The notes below the pieces were generated by a model that worked only from the letters and a program-made list of their open reading frames with translations, had not been told where the DNA came from and made no database searches. This document shows positions 23,879 through 35,486 of a DNA stretch of 64,000 nucleotides, in pieces; position 1 is the first letter of the stretch, and each line of letters starts with the position of its first letter. Origin of the DNA: Ifrita kowaldi (Eukaryota > Chordata > Aves > Passeriformes > Cinclosomatidae); the NCBI GenBank assembly GCA_013398055.1, contig VZRS01014299.1, positions 248,001 to 312,000 of the forward strand, in the 5' to 3' direction. The position numbers and the translations under genes are program-made.

Positions 23879-25517
23879 CAGATCTTGTATAATATTATTA
23901 CCCTTTTATACTCATTTTGGCCTTTTCCCTGTTGTCTTGGAACATCTCCTTTGCCATTCATTGATTTTATTCTTAATAATGGCATTGCACTGAAGCACAG
24001 GATAGGCTGAGGCTCATGCACATAACCACACAAGAAGTCTGAGCAATCACATTCACCCACAGTGCTTTTCTGTGTAATATCTGTTGTCTTCAGTGCAAGT
24101 TGCACCTCCTCTCTCTCTCTCCATTGTGGGCTCTAATATATGCAGAAAACGGGAGCTCAGGGAGTCTGAGCTAAAATTGACTGGAAGCTGAGGACCCAAG
24201 AAAGTAAGAGCTACTGCATATGTTTGCCCTTGTCCCCAGCATGCACATCTGGGCACTGTCATTACAGAACACGGGCCCAAAACTGCTTTTAGGGCAGAGC
24301 CAGCACAGCCAGTTCATATACTCTACAGCACCTTTCTGAATTTGGCTCCAGGAAGTGCTAAAAATTAAACTCCAAATCGCACGGAGTTCTTACCATTGAC
24401 TGAAGCTTTGCAGTTAGCAAACTACACATCATCACAAATCATGTTGCACACTCACTGGGGAAACATTCCTCAGTCAGTTCTGTTTCCCTGTTCAAACAGC
24501 TTCATGTGCTACTCATAATGCTCTATAGAAATGGCATACATGACATTACATGCACATAAAAAGTCTCTAAAAAAATTAAACACTTGCTAGTCTTGTGGGG
24601 ACATTGTGCTGAAAGTGGTGTATCCATCAAAAGAAAACCAATTCCATTTCATGCAAGCTTATCAAAAAAACATACACAATATGCAACCATTTCACAGCTG
24701 CCAAAAGAGATCAGTCTAATTTCTTTTTTTAGCTAGAAGGGGAAATTTAACCAGGCAAAGCTGTTGGAAGCCAAGAAGACTATTTAAAAAAAAAAAAAAA
24801 AGAAAGCAGAAACCATCCACACTTTCATCCAAAGGCAGAAGAGTTTGTCAGTGAAATCAAGCACTTGGCCAAGTGACATAGTTGTGACATTAATGTGGCT
24901 GCACCTGAGGCATGTCAATTAGTGAACTTGTTGGTGGACTGTCTGTAATCCTGAGAATTAAACCTGGAGAAAAAGTTTTGTGCAGTTCTGTTTCTGGTAT
25001 TTCTCTATCTCTCCCATCCTCCCTCCTCTCTACCCCCTTCTTGTCCCTCTCCCATACAACAACTGGTTGCATGCTAACAATATTTTTCTTTGTGTCTCTG
25101 CAAATACCATTAGATCCAAGCATGTCTCATGGAATTTGAGGCTATCATCTGTTCACATGTACTGGGTAGTCAGCAACTTCCATAAGTCAACCATCCTCCT
25201 CACCCAGCTTTCATTTGCTTAAAAACATCTCAGGAATTCTTATTAATTGTTTAAGTGTTTTAAATTAGCACCAGGAGAAGCCCTCCCACTTGCCTCCCCA
25301 ATTGCAGCCAACCTGAATTTGGGTGCATTAAGAATAAGATCAATGAATGCAAATCTGCCTGCCATTAGAAACCATTCAGGCCAAAGAGAGGCCAGATGTT
25401 AAAATAATTTGCAAAAAATGACTACTGAAAAAAAGAGACTGTGTGTAGGGTGGCTGGGATATCCTGCTCAGCTGGAGACTGAGAGCTGCTGAACCAAGAC
25501 AGAGAGAGGACAAGGCT

Positions 25518-25917
25518 GACGGTGCTGGGGTTGTCCAGCCTGGAGAAAAGAAGGCTCCAGGGAGCCCCTAGAGCAGCCTCCCAGTACCTAAAGGGACCTG
25601 CAAGAAAGCTGGAGAGGGACTTTTGACAAGGGCAGGTAGTGGTAGGACAAGGGGGAATGGCTTTAAACTGAAAGAGAGATTTACATTAGATGTTAGGAAG
25701 AAATGACTGATTGTGAGGGTGGTGAGACACTGGAACAGGCTGCCCACAGAAGCAATGGATGCCCCATCCCTGGAAATGTTGAAGGCCAGATTGGATGGGA
25801 TTTTGAGCAATGTGGTCTAGTGGAAGCTGTCCCTGCATGTGGCAGGGGTGTGGTGGGAACTGGAACTAGATGGATGATCTTTAAGGTCCCTCCCAACCCA
25901 AACCATTCTATGATTCT
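25518..25917 (+). repeat. CR1 LINE 3' fragment, forward orientation
   Basis: About 400 bases of CR1 3' sequence: 'gttgtccagcctggagaa', 'tggaacaggctgccca', 'gatgccccatccctgga', ending in the characteristic 'ccattctatgattct'. Of the CR1 copies in the window it looks closest to the remembered consensus, so it may be the youngest. It is 5'-truncated and codes for nothing complete. Confidence 0.92.
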
Positions 25918-28900
25918 GAGGGCTGCACAGTCCTTGCCTGGGCTCTGCTAGGAAGCTGAGTGAAGAGAGCATGGACTCCTCCCGGGGATGGCATGTGAGC
26001 TGTCACACGAAAGATGGTTCCAGAGATATACCTAGGAATCAAAACTTCTCTGTTCTCTGGGAGAGGGCAGTTAATGACTTACTCCAGGAATAAGTGATCC
26101 ATGTCCAGTGGTGGATCCCCATGAAAGTAGCCCTTATAGACACTGTGGGAATATGCTTACATTTTTCTGTGTTTGTGGTGCAGTCATTCTTCACGCCCTT
26201 GTGGCTTCCAGTCACTTAATTATCCTCTTGGGGCCTCAGTTACTGCCTCTGAGCGGGCTGACATGTCCCCATCTAGGTACTCCTCAGATGAAAGCACTGA
26301 TATTATAATTACTACAGTACCATCGTGCTGCAAATGGACTGCCTGTGCGTGGTTACCTACCACAGATTTAATCCATGGGCATAACAGTCTTCTCTTTGTG
26401 TTTTCACAGCCTGGCTCTTCAAAGGAAGACCTTTTGTTTCTATCCAGGATGATAAATGGGTTTTAGCTTTATTTTCTTAGAGGGAAGCTTATGTGATTGT
26501 ACTGTCTGTCATCTGTCTACACCGATAAGTTTTTAACTGCCACAGCCAATTATAATTATTTCCAAAGAAAAGAACTGCCAGAGGCAGACATCTCCATGAT
26601 AATTGTATTTCTACGGATTTTGTGAAAGACAGCAGCAGACTGGGTTGGGGCTAAGGAGGAGGAGGGAGAGGACAAAGCACAAGACCACACTGAGAGTGTG
26701 CCATGTCAAGGAAGTCTGGGAGGCCGCAGCTGATCCTCAGCCTGTCCTGGCTGAAGGCAGTCAGCCAGCCAGTCTGCAGCACTGGAGAGTCAGTGGGCAC
26801 CTGCCATCTCCCCAGACATCTCACAGAACGTACCGTTCTTGCTCATGGGTGTGATTTCTTAGGGGACATCACTGTGGCTGCGGCTGCTGCGGTGCAGAGG
26901 GGGAGCAGGCACAGCCCTTCTTTCTGCTGGCTGTGATGCAGGGATCTTGTTGTGTTGATGCAGGCAGTGGCACTGTGCTGCCCTGGGCCTGTACTTGCAG
27001 GCTGCAGAACCTGGGTGGTGGCTGGGCTGGGCTGGTAGGTGCCCCCAGGCAGGACGGGCAAAGTGCAAGGCACGGTCAGCATATGCTCCATGCTGAGACT
27101 AATTGAACATAATGGGTGCACTGCTAACAAAGACTCATGGTGTGGGGGACAGTGTGTTCTCTGTCCTCACAGACCTGCCAGCCACTAATGAAAGCTGCTA
27201 AGGCCAGCTTTGTAAATGCATGTAGGTGACTGAGCCAGATACTTGAAGACAGGTAGAACCTAATTCTCTCTGACATCAAAGGGACTCTGACTTGCACTGC
27301 ATGAGAAGTTATGTCTTTAAACAGCTTTAAAGCTATGAACATTTCTCCTTAAAGATTTTAGAAGAATTGACCCTCTCTCTGAATGAATCTTGCCTGAAAT
27401 GAGAGGTTTCTAGAACTCTTGAGAACCAAGTAACTTAGCTGAACCATTCCCTGGAATACTGCTTCACCATTACAGGACGTTCTTGGAAGGAGCAAAATGC
27501 CTAAGGTGAAGGCAGATCACCATCTTCGCTGCCAAGCTGCCATGATGTGTAATTCCTTTTGGCTTGTCAATAACCTGGTCCAGTTCTCCACGTCTCACAT
27601 AAGTGGAGGGCAGCTGCAGGTAACCCCCAGGTTGCTCTACCCAGCTGTCTCAGCTGTGGCCTGCAGTGGGTGTTCAGTGACCTGGAATACAAATCTGTGT
27701 TCAGAAGCCCTCAGGGCAGGAGAGTTTCACAGGCTGGAGTTTCACCCCCCACTAAGTCACTAATGTCACTAAGTTGCCTGATGAATCCCGGCAGCTACAG
27801 CCCCAGGTAAAGAAAGGAAATGCAAAAGAATGCATTAAAATACACAACAAGAGTAGAAAGAAAGTAAGAGAAGAAGGGGAGGGTGGGAGCATGAAAGAAG
27901 CACTGTTTCCCTACAATAGTTTGTTTTGAAATGGAGTACAAATGACTGCATTTTAGCCCTACCAAACAGCTGTGAAAGGTTAACATTTCTTCACAGCATT
28001 GCTTTATTTTTGCCTAGGTCTTCAGCAACTATTACTCAAAGTTAATTCAGGCTTTGGCCCTTGGGAACTTATTTAATGTGCTAGTGCTGAGAAGTCCATT
28101 AATATTTATAAATGTCACTTGAATTCCATTTTTACTTTCTTACCCAGGCAGGAGCACTCATAAAAAGAAAATATTGTTGCTTTTCTTTTCCTTATTTTAA
28201 AATTTTTCCTCTATGTTTTTGTTGGTTTGGTTTTTGGTTTTTTTTTTTTTTTTTTAGAACTCTAGTAAGTTCAGGGTTGAGCCTGTTCTAAAAATGTCAT
28301 ATTCTATAGAGCTGTGATATATAGTTTTGCTAGCCTGCCTATGGCCCCAAGAAGGGCCCGAGAGTTGGATGTTAGGCCTGGAAAAATGGAGATGGTGTTT
28401 ATTCTCAGCTCTGCCACTGGCTAATTATGCAACCTTAGTGAGTTCATTTAACCTCGGCATGCTTAGGTTTCCAGATCAGAAGCAAAAGGGATAAAAGGCT
28501 CCTCTGTGAATCCTTTGTGGTGCCTGAGGGAGAACAAGGTATTACCCATCACGTTGCTGCCCTGTGAGCTCTGGGTGTGGGTGGTTTCTGTGTTAGGATA
28601 GGGTACCTTTGGAGAGTGAGTCCAGCAACACAGATGGAGGCCTGGCCACTGCGTTTCTTGCCAAGGGAGACAGCCCTCACAGTTGGTTTGACAGATCACA
28701 GCTACAGACACCCTTTGCTTTAGGCACTCAGGCTTTTATGTCACTCTCCAGCAGTTTCCTGCCAGCCACAGCAGTGGCTGCCTCCTGTACATTGGCTTTT
28801 GTATGTGATTCGTGCCTGTCAGAGCTTCACTTGCTGACCCCAGGGAGTGATCAATGGCACTCCAAAGAGCTGTAAACCAGTGTAAAATAGCAGTTCAGTG

Positions 28901-30560
28901 CCTAGTAGTGGTAATAAAATAAGTTGCCTAATTTAAAGACCAGAAGTGTGCCTTGTAAGTCATAAATGACAGACTCAGGAAGTTTTCAAAATATATGACC
29001 TCTCACTTTTGGAGCACTTGGACTTAAAACACAAGTCAGTGTTGGGGATGTGCTTTTCACAGCTGCTGAGATGTTTCTCTATGAACTTCTACAGGTGCAT
29101 GGGTGAAGAGAGACATTGCTGGGCAAAACAAGAGTGTTGTTAGAAAGGGGTTAAAAGCTTGCAGCTCTTGTATAACAGCAGGGTTTTCTCTGCGTTCCTG
29201 GTCCAGAGTGGAAAGCAGAGCTGCCCAGCCTTTGTTTCAGTGGGCATCTGAACTGCCTTGTGCTGCACAATCCTGCTGCCCAAAACCATCAGCAAGTGGA
29301 GGCATCGCAGACATTTCTCAACAGCAGAAGGCAGAGCATTACAAGACAGAGTATTTCAGGTGCACACCTGGCTGGATGGCACAGCAACCTCTAACACAAT
29401 AATGGTAACTGCATGCAAAGAGTTGAGGGATTTGTGAGACCTGGCTCGGAAGTACATGAGGCAGCAGCACCTGAGAGAGCAGCGCTCTCCCACGCGAGGC
29501 TCCCGGCCGTATGAAATTTCCCATGCGCGCTGTTTTGCTTCTAGGCCAGCGTGGGTGTGCTACGTGTTACCTTAGCAACAGGGACAAGTGCGTGCTGCAG
29601 CTGTAGCCTTCTCCTCTTTGCAGCAGGAGAGCACCCCCGGCTTTCTTACAGAAGACGCTGCGCAGCTCCCCACAGAGGGGACCCCAGCGCCTGTGGCTAT
29701 CAGCGTGCTGGCACGCAGGGCACAGACAGATATGAGCTACGGCTGACGCAGACATGTCTCCCCTGCTACCCTCTGCTCCAGCTCGTCTCTTCTGGCCTCC
29801 AGAGAACATCATCTGAGTCAGTCTGGCAGGAGCAGCATCAGCAGCTTTGTGCCAGCCCCCTCCATCGCTTCTGAAGTCAGATGGCTCCCACAGCTCAAGG
29901 CTTTTTACTAAGCTTGAATGCCGGAGGATGTCTGAGTGCTTTATGAATATCTGGAGGCAACAAACGTGGCAGTCAAGGCATCAGTACCCATTAATCACTT
30001 AGGGAGGGCTGGGGGAGAATTTAAGAGAATAGAGACTCAGGAAGCAGGGGAGTATATGTGGGGTAGAACCACCCAAGCCAACATAAATGTTGCAAAACCC
30101 CATAAATGCACTAAACCCACGAGAGACAGAAAACCTATGGAAATTGTTTCTCACAGAATTTTGATTCTGCCCTGGCTTTCGTCCTCTGTTGAACTTTGGG
30201 ACTTATAACCACATTATAAATATATACATATCTATAAACGTACATAAATGTGTGTTCCCCAAATACATTTAAAAGTCCTTTTTTTAATGCTTCACCAACA
30301 CATGTGTTTGAGAACAACGTATGCATACATTCAGAATTTTAAGACAATTCTACGTTAGTAGTTCTAAAGAGGGCTACTCCTGGAGAAGAAAAAAAAAAGA
30401 GAAACAAACTTGTTGAAACATTTGCTGAAATAATGAAATGTATGTATTACTGCAGGCGCAGGAAGAGGGAGCATTTATCCTCGCTTTTAAATGAAGTGCA
30501 ACAACTGATCACTTATAAATTCTTCAGTGTTTTTGAACACCTTGTGTTTCACTTGCACTT
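25918..30560. other. Intergenic upstream of CD47, no gene seen
   Basis: No supported exons. There is a poly-T/GT tract at 28214-28256 and a moderately GC-rich patch at about 29440-29720. Open frames of 60-107 codons have no recognisable domain. Confidence 0.6.
29566..29579. promoter_or_regulatory. RFX-type X-box motif
   Basis: GTTACCTTAGCAAC is a near-palindromic match to the RFX X-box (two half-sites GTTACC and AGCAAC with a 2-base spacer). It lies in a locally GC- and CpG-richer patch with 'catgcgcgc' about 45 bases before it. RFX sites drive ciliary genes, but IFT57 ends 15 kb upstream, so any target is unclear. Confidence 0.45.
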
Positions 30561-31138
30561 AATGCATATGACTGCGGCCAGGAGCAGACGTGCCCCTGGC
30601 AGGGCGGTTTTCCACAGGCTTTTAGCGACAAGGAGGATGCCCTTAGCTCCAGTCAGTCAGCTGACTGAGGGCAAGGGACGCGGGAAACGAAAGCGCTTCC
30701 TCCGTCCCCTCCCGCCCCCATCGGGCCGCGGCCCTGCCCACCCCAACGGGGTTTTTACCCTTCAAAAAATCAAGAGCTTTTGAAATCAATAAAGCGGTGG
30801 AGGAGTCACTCTGTCAACGCTTCCCCTTTTATTGGAGCCGGCACCTTCCTCCTCTGGCAGCCATTTTACCGGGCCCCGAACGCGGCGCTCTCCGCTGTGC
30901 GTGCGGGGAAACGCGAACCACAACACCGCGGCCCCGGAGCTCGGGCGGGCATAGGACATATACCCTGCTAATTACTTTTAAAAGATCCAAAAAGACCACC
31001 AAAAACAAGCCTTATCGCAGCGCATTCCGCGGGCTGCTGCGATGTGCGGGGGGAGCGGCGCTGTCCGCGAAGCCGGGCCCGCCCCGCGCACCGCCCCCGC
31101 GCCAGCGGCCGCAGCCAATCACCGCCGGGAGCGCCCCC
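30560..31138 (+). promoter_or_regulatory. CD47: CpG-rich promoter region of CD47
   Basis: CpG density rises sharply here (for example 30715-30735 and 31030-31138) and continues into the assembly gap. It is the only strong CpG island upstream of the CD47 Ig exon and on the expected side. The island, a CCAAT box and the position argue that CD47 transcription starts at or near the gap. The exact start is not visible. Confidence 0.65.
31114..31119 (+). promoter_or_regulatory. CCAAT box
   Basis: gccaat followed by 'caccgccggg', a standard NF-Y-type CCAAT context, 20 bases before the gap. CCAAT boxes usually lie 60-100 bases upstream of the transcription start, which would put the start inside the gap. 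Confidence 0.45.
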
Positions 31139-31510
31139 NNNNNNNNNNNNNNNNNNNNNNNNNNNNNNNNNNNNNNNNNNNNNNNNNNNNNNNNNNNNNN
31201 NNNNNNNNNNNNNNNNNNNNNNNNNNNNNNNNNNNNNNNNNNNNNNNNNNNNNNNNNNNNNNNNNNNNNNNNNNNNNNNNNNNNNNNNNNNNNNNNNNNN
31301 NNNNNNNNNNNNNNNNNNNNNNNNNNNNNNNNNNNNNNNNNNNNNNNNNNNNNNNNNNNNNNNNNNNNNNNNNNNNNNNNNNNNNNNNNNNNNNNNNNNN
31401 NNNNNNNNNNNNNNNNNNNNNNNNNNNNNNNNNNNNNNNNNNNNNNNNNNNNNNNNNNNNNNNNNNNNNNNNNNNNNNNNNNNNNNNNNNNNNNNNNNNN
31501 NNNNNNNNNN
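31139..31510. other. Assembly gap (372 N)
   Basis: A run of 372 unknown bases between a very GC-rich left edge and a dispersed repeat on the right. GC-rich first exons of bird genes are often missing from assemblies. CD47 exon 1 (5' UTR and signal peptide) is the likely content. Open frames shown across it are not real. Confidence 0.95.
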
Positions 31511-32070
31511 TTCCACGGGGTGCAGTCCTCCAAGGACAGGCTGCTCCAGCCTGGAAGCAGGGCCCCCTCTCTCCACCTGGTCTCCCAGTGGATCACAGCC
31601 TCCTCCAGGCATCCACCCGCTCCAGCACGGGCACCTCCCCCACGGGCTGCGGGTGGATCTCTGCATCCGCCGTGGATCCCCATGAGCTGTAGGGGGACAG
31701 CTGCTACACCATGGTCATCACCACGGCCTGCAGAGGCATCTCGGCTCTGGCACCTGGAGCACCTCCTCCCCCTCCTGCTCCCCTGACCTTGGTATCACCA
31801 TGTTGTTTTCCCTCACATGTTCTCACCTCCTCTTCTCTGAGTAGAATCCAAAATCTTGTAACTTTGTTTCGATTTTCTTCTTAAATCTGTCATCATCAAC
31901 CTCTCTAGTTGGCCCAGGCTTGGCCAGCAGCATGTCCATCTTCAGAGCCATGAGCTATTGGCTCTGCTGGACATGGTGGGAAGCTTCCAGCACCTTCCTC
32001 ACAGGAGCCATCTTTGTGGCCCCCTGCTACCTAAAACCAGGTCGTGCCAAACCAATACACACGCTAAACA
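31511..32070. repeat. Probable dispersed repeat, family uncertain
   Basis: The text from the gap edge to about 32070 ('ccaaggacaggctgctccag', 'cagctgctacaccatggtc', 'tggcacctggagcacctcct', 'gaagcttccagcacct') resembles a moderately repeated element I recall from bird genomes, possibly LTR- or LINE-derived. I cannot name the family or orientation with confidence. It would lie in CD47 intron 1 and starts exactly at the gap, so its left end is unknown. Confidence 0.5.
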
Positions 32071-33688
32071 GCTGCTGTCATCCAGCTCCCACCACCACCA
32101 CTCCCTGCATCCTCCCCAGGGCCAGCAGTGGGCTGCTCCCCGCAGAAGTTGCAGGGGAGAGGAGGGACAGCATGCCCAGAGCTTTGTTTGTCACCTCCCT
32201 GTGCATTAGGGCAGCTCAGCTCCGTGTGCTTTCCTGAAACAGTCAAACTGGTCCCCTGCTGCACAGGGTCTAGGGTTGGTGGCATTTCTTGATCTTTAAC
32301 ATTGGATTCGTGTGCCATTGATGTGCAGTTGACATCGCACAGTATTAAGCTCTTATTTCTCTGCCTTGAGAAGAAACTCAGTGGGGGAACAGAGCTAACA
32401 AAATTTCACTGAGGTGCAGGTGCTGTAGTGTTCTCTCAGTAAGCAGCACACTGAAACTTGCGTGTTTAGTGTCGAAATTCCAGTCTGGGTTCTGGGGTTA
32501 GCAGTAGGCTGTCTTAAATGCCAAGTGCCCCAGCATGGTTTGCATGAGAAGGCGAGAAGGGCAGGCTCCCATCAGGTGCAGTGTTGTCAGTTTTTGTCAA
32601 CCGTGTGCTGCAGTTTTGAATTTGCACTGCGTGTGCCGCAACCTTTCTGTGGCAGCTTCGCAGCTGCAAGTTCTTCAGAACTGTGCTGCTTAGTGTAAGG
32701 CTCTGAAATTGTCACCTTCATGTGACACTTCTAAGATGATAATCTACGAGAAAGTTGGAGGCTAAGAGCCCACCCAGTAATCCACTGCCTGCAGGATTTG
32801 GTAACTGTTGGGAGAGGGTTCTCTTGGCTTCCTCTTACCACCAGAATTGTTGGGAAGTTGGTAGTGGAAATACCATCTGCAGGAAGCAGTCGGGCTCCCT
32901 TTAGTGGGAGAGCCGCCACACAGCCTGTTCTGTGAAAGCAGCCGGGTCGCAGAGGACAGATCCCGCAAATCCATGTCTGTGTGTTCAGCTGGAGCTGCAC
33001 CTCGTTCCCGCAGCACTCGCTGCCGGAGCAGCTCACAGGAGCGCTTCTGCTCCGGCTGCAGGCGGGACATGCCGGCTCCCATGGACTGACTGCCCACCAG
33101 CAGAGCCCTGGAGTCAAGAACTGACAGCTCTCTGCCGTTCTCTGCTAATAACAGGGAGAAAATTTCCATCAGTTTGTTCTAATTCCTTCAAGATGGTTGG
33201 GATTTTTACTGACTTTAGTAAATGCTTGGAAGTATTTCCTTTAGTTGAAAATTAGCTTTCTTTGTTAAATGGAGCCAGTGGTGAACAAATTCTTCCTACA
33301 GAATGTAAATGTGGTCTCTCTGAAAAAGAAGAAAAATCCCAACAGTTACTATCATGATTGAGTGTGAAACAGGTGTGAAATTTATTTCACAAAGAACCGT
33401 TGAAGATTTTAATTGTGTACATTTGGTTTTTATTAGGGCATGGGCTGAGGTTTGTGTATAGTTCCTGTTTGTTCTGCTTTTGTTGCTTTTATTAGTTTAA
33501 AAACGCAACACAGTGACTAAACCAGAGAATACTTCTTCCTTCATTGGGAAATGCTGTCATGCATAATATATACAGAACCAGTTTATTTTAAGCTTTTGAT
33601 ATTCAGTAGTAATCCAGGAAACTGTGTGAGAATATTAAAACAATAGTTAAAACAGGAGTGCTTTTTAAATGTGATCTGAGACTCTTGA

Positions 33689-33709
33689 TTTGGGGGGGGC
33701 GGGGGAAGA
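33689..33709 (+). repeat. G-run in CD47 intron 1
   Basis: An eight-G run is followed by C and then five G. It is a simple low-complexity stretch that could fold as a short G-rich structure. Confidence 0.6.
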
Positions 33710-35135
33710 GCTACTGCAAATAGTGACATAACTTTTTTTTTCCCTTTACTTTTTTTTTTTTCTCTATCCCCTTCCCTAATTAAGTTTAGTTGTTAAATAC
33801 ATATCATTCTGAGCTGGTTTTATACATTGAGTACCAGTAGTTCCCCTGAAGTCCCTGGAGCCATTCCAGTTTGTAAGTTTCAGTGCTTGCAATATTAGGG
33901 GATTGTCTTGTTTTATGTATCCTTTCCCATATTTGGTTTTATCAGATGGATGTAGTAAAGCATTTTGAATTATTAATGTCTCTGGGACTTTGGGGGAGCA
34001 GTTACTATTAAGAAAGCTATTAAACTTTGTTATGGTTTCATACAAAAAAGGAAAAACAGAGAAAATAAAATATTCAAACCCTTCATAGCTTACAGCCAAG
34101 CTAGTTTAATTAGCCTCTTTCTTGTGGTTCTTGGTGTAATTCATATACTGATGTTAAAATTTCTGATTCTCTTAAGAATGATAAATGGATCTTCATTTCT
34201 GATAAAATCTTGGTATAGGGTTTAGGTCTTTCTTGAAGCAGTGGTCAGTCAGTACTACTGTTTTAGAACTGTGGTGCGGTGTGGGAGAGAGATGGGAAAA
34301 CCTGGCAGTGGTAACATAATCTTGTGAGGTGTTGATTTTTCCTTATCTGCATTGAATGCTGTTGTTAGAGACACTAGTCACAGTGATTTGTAATACAGGT
34401 TGGGCATTTTTACAAATTCTCCATTTTCAATTCTGTTGTGTATGCAGTGAAATGCTAAGTAGTAAATTTATTTAATATATGGTATTGTGTGTGCACCTTC
34501 TCCGCTGGAAAGGAAAAGAGAGAGAATTTGCAAGAAATGATCTAAACCTATGGGCATTTGGCTCCACCTTCAGAGATAAGAAGGAACAAGTGACAGAGCT
34601 TTCTTGACTAGGCTGCCCTGCCTGCCTTTTCTCAGAAGTGTAAAAGTGAGACTTCTTTCCATGTGTCCTTAATGAACTGTAAAGGAAGCTTGTGTGGAGC
34701 TGATGCCTGGACCACAGTTTCTAGATACCTGTGTGATTACCAGCAAAAAACTGAACATCAGTGGGACAGCCTGTGGTGAATGTTATGTGTATGCTTTGTA
34801 GAAACCAGGCAGTATTTCTGCATGTGAAACAGGAGAGGCGTCCAACTAAATAAATGGCAACCTTTTTCTTTTTTTTTTTTTTAATTTATGATAGGTTGTA
34901 GTATCTATACATTAAATGGATGTGAGACTGGCAGAGTTTGTATAGAGGAGTAAGTAGTATTATAATAATGCCTTTTTTCTGTCTTCTTTTGATCCCTTAA
35001 AGCATGATTCTCTTTTTGTGGTTTCACGGGAGAGTTTGTTTTGTTTTCCCAATTCACCTGTTGTAATTATTTCTTCTTTGTTCTCGAATATTAAGAAATG
35101 ATTCTGAATGTGTCAATTTTCGTTTTTCTTTATAG

Positions 35136-35486
35136 GTTCTGCCCAGTTGTCACTTGTTGGGACAGGTGTTATAGAGAAAAATGACTGTAATGAAACCGTA
35201 GTTTTACCTTGTTACGTGACTAATTTGAAGGAGAACAATGAGAATTTCATGTTTGTTACATGGAAAAAGCAAGGAGATATAATTTTTTCTTATCATGGAG
35301 GAAAAAAGGAGTTTTATAGTCATCCGTCGTTTTCATCTGCAAGATTGTTATCCCGGCCGGATTTAATCAAGGGTGTGGCCTCGCTGGTGCTCAGCAGTGC
35401 ACAAGCAACTGTTGGAAATTACAGCTGTGAAGTAACAGAATCGAACAGAGTAGGGGAAATAAAAATGGAACTCAGAAACAGCTCAG
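35136..35486 (+). CDS. CD47: CD47 exon 2, IgV domain
   Basis: Acceptor tttctttatag|GTTCTG, donor AGCTCAG|gtgagt, phase 1 to 1, about 117 residues. Ig cysteines are in VLPCYV and NYSCEV, and the framework DxxxYxC is replaced by TVGNYSC. N-glycosylation sequons are NET, NYS and NSS. SAQ at the start matches the human mature N-terminus, where Gln becomes pyroglutamate and contacts SIRP-alpha. Confidence 0.96.

Larger units (their letters stand above)
17546..25517. other. Intergenic, no gene seen
   Basis: No exon with convincing splice sites and no recognisable protein similarity. The content is mainly AT-rich unique sequence with short poly-A and poly-T runs, a (CT)n stretch near 24108-24121, and the small repeats listed separately. 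Open frames up to 148 codons (22860-23306, minus) have low-complexity or unrecognised translations. Confidence 0.6.

Noticed and set aside
30797..31786. 329-codon open frame crossing the N run
   Set aside because: About 124 of the codons are unknown bases from the assembly gap. The flanks are promoter and repeat sequence with no protein similarity.
35108..35135. ATG upstream of the CD47 Ig exon as a true start
   Set aside because: The open frame runs through the intron and its polypyrimidine tract into the acceptor. A signal peptide from an upstream exon is expected.
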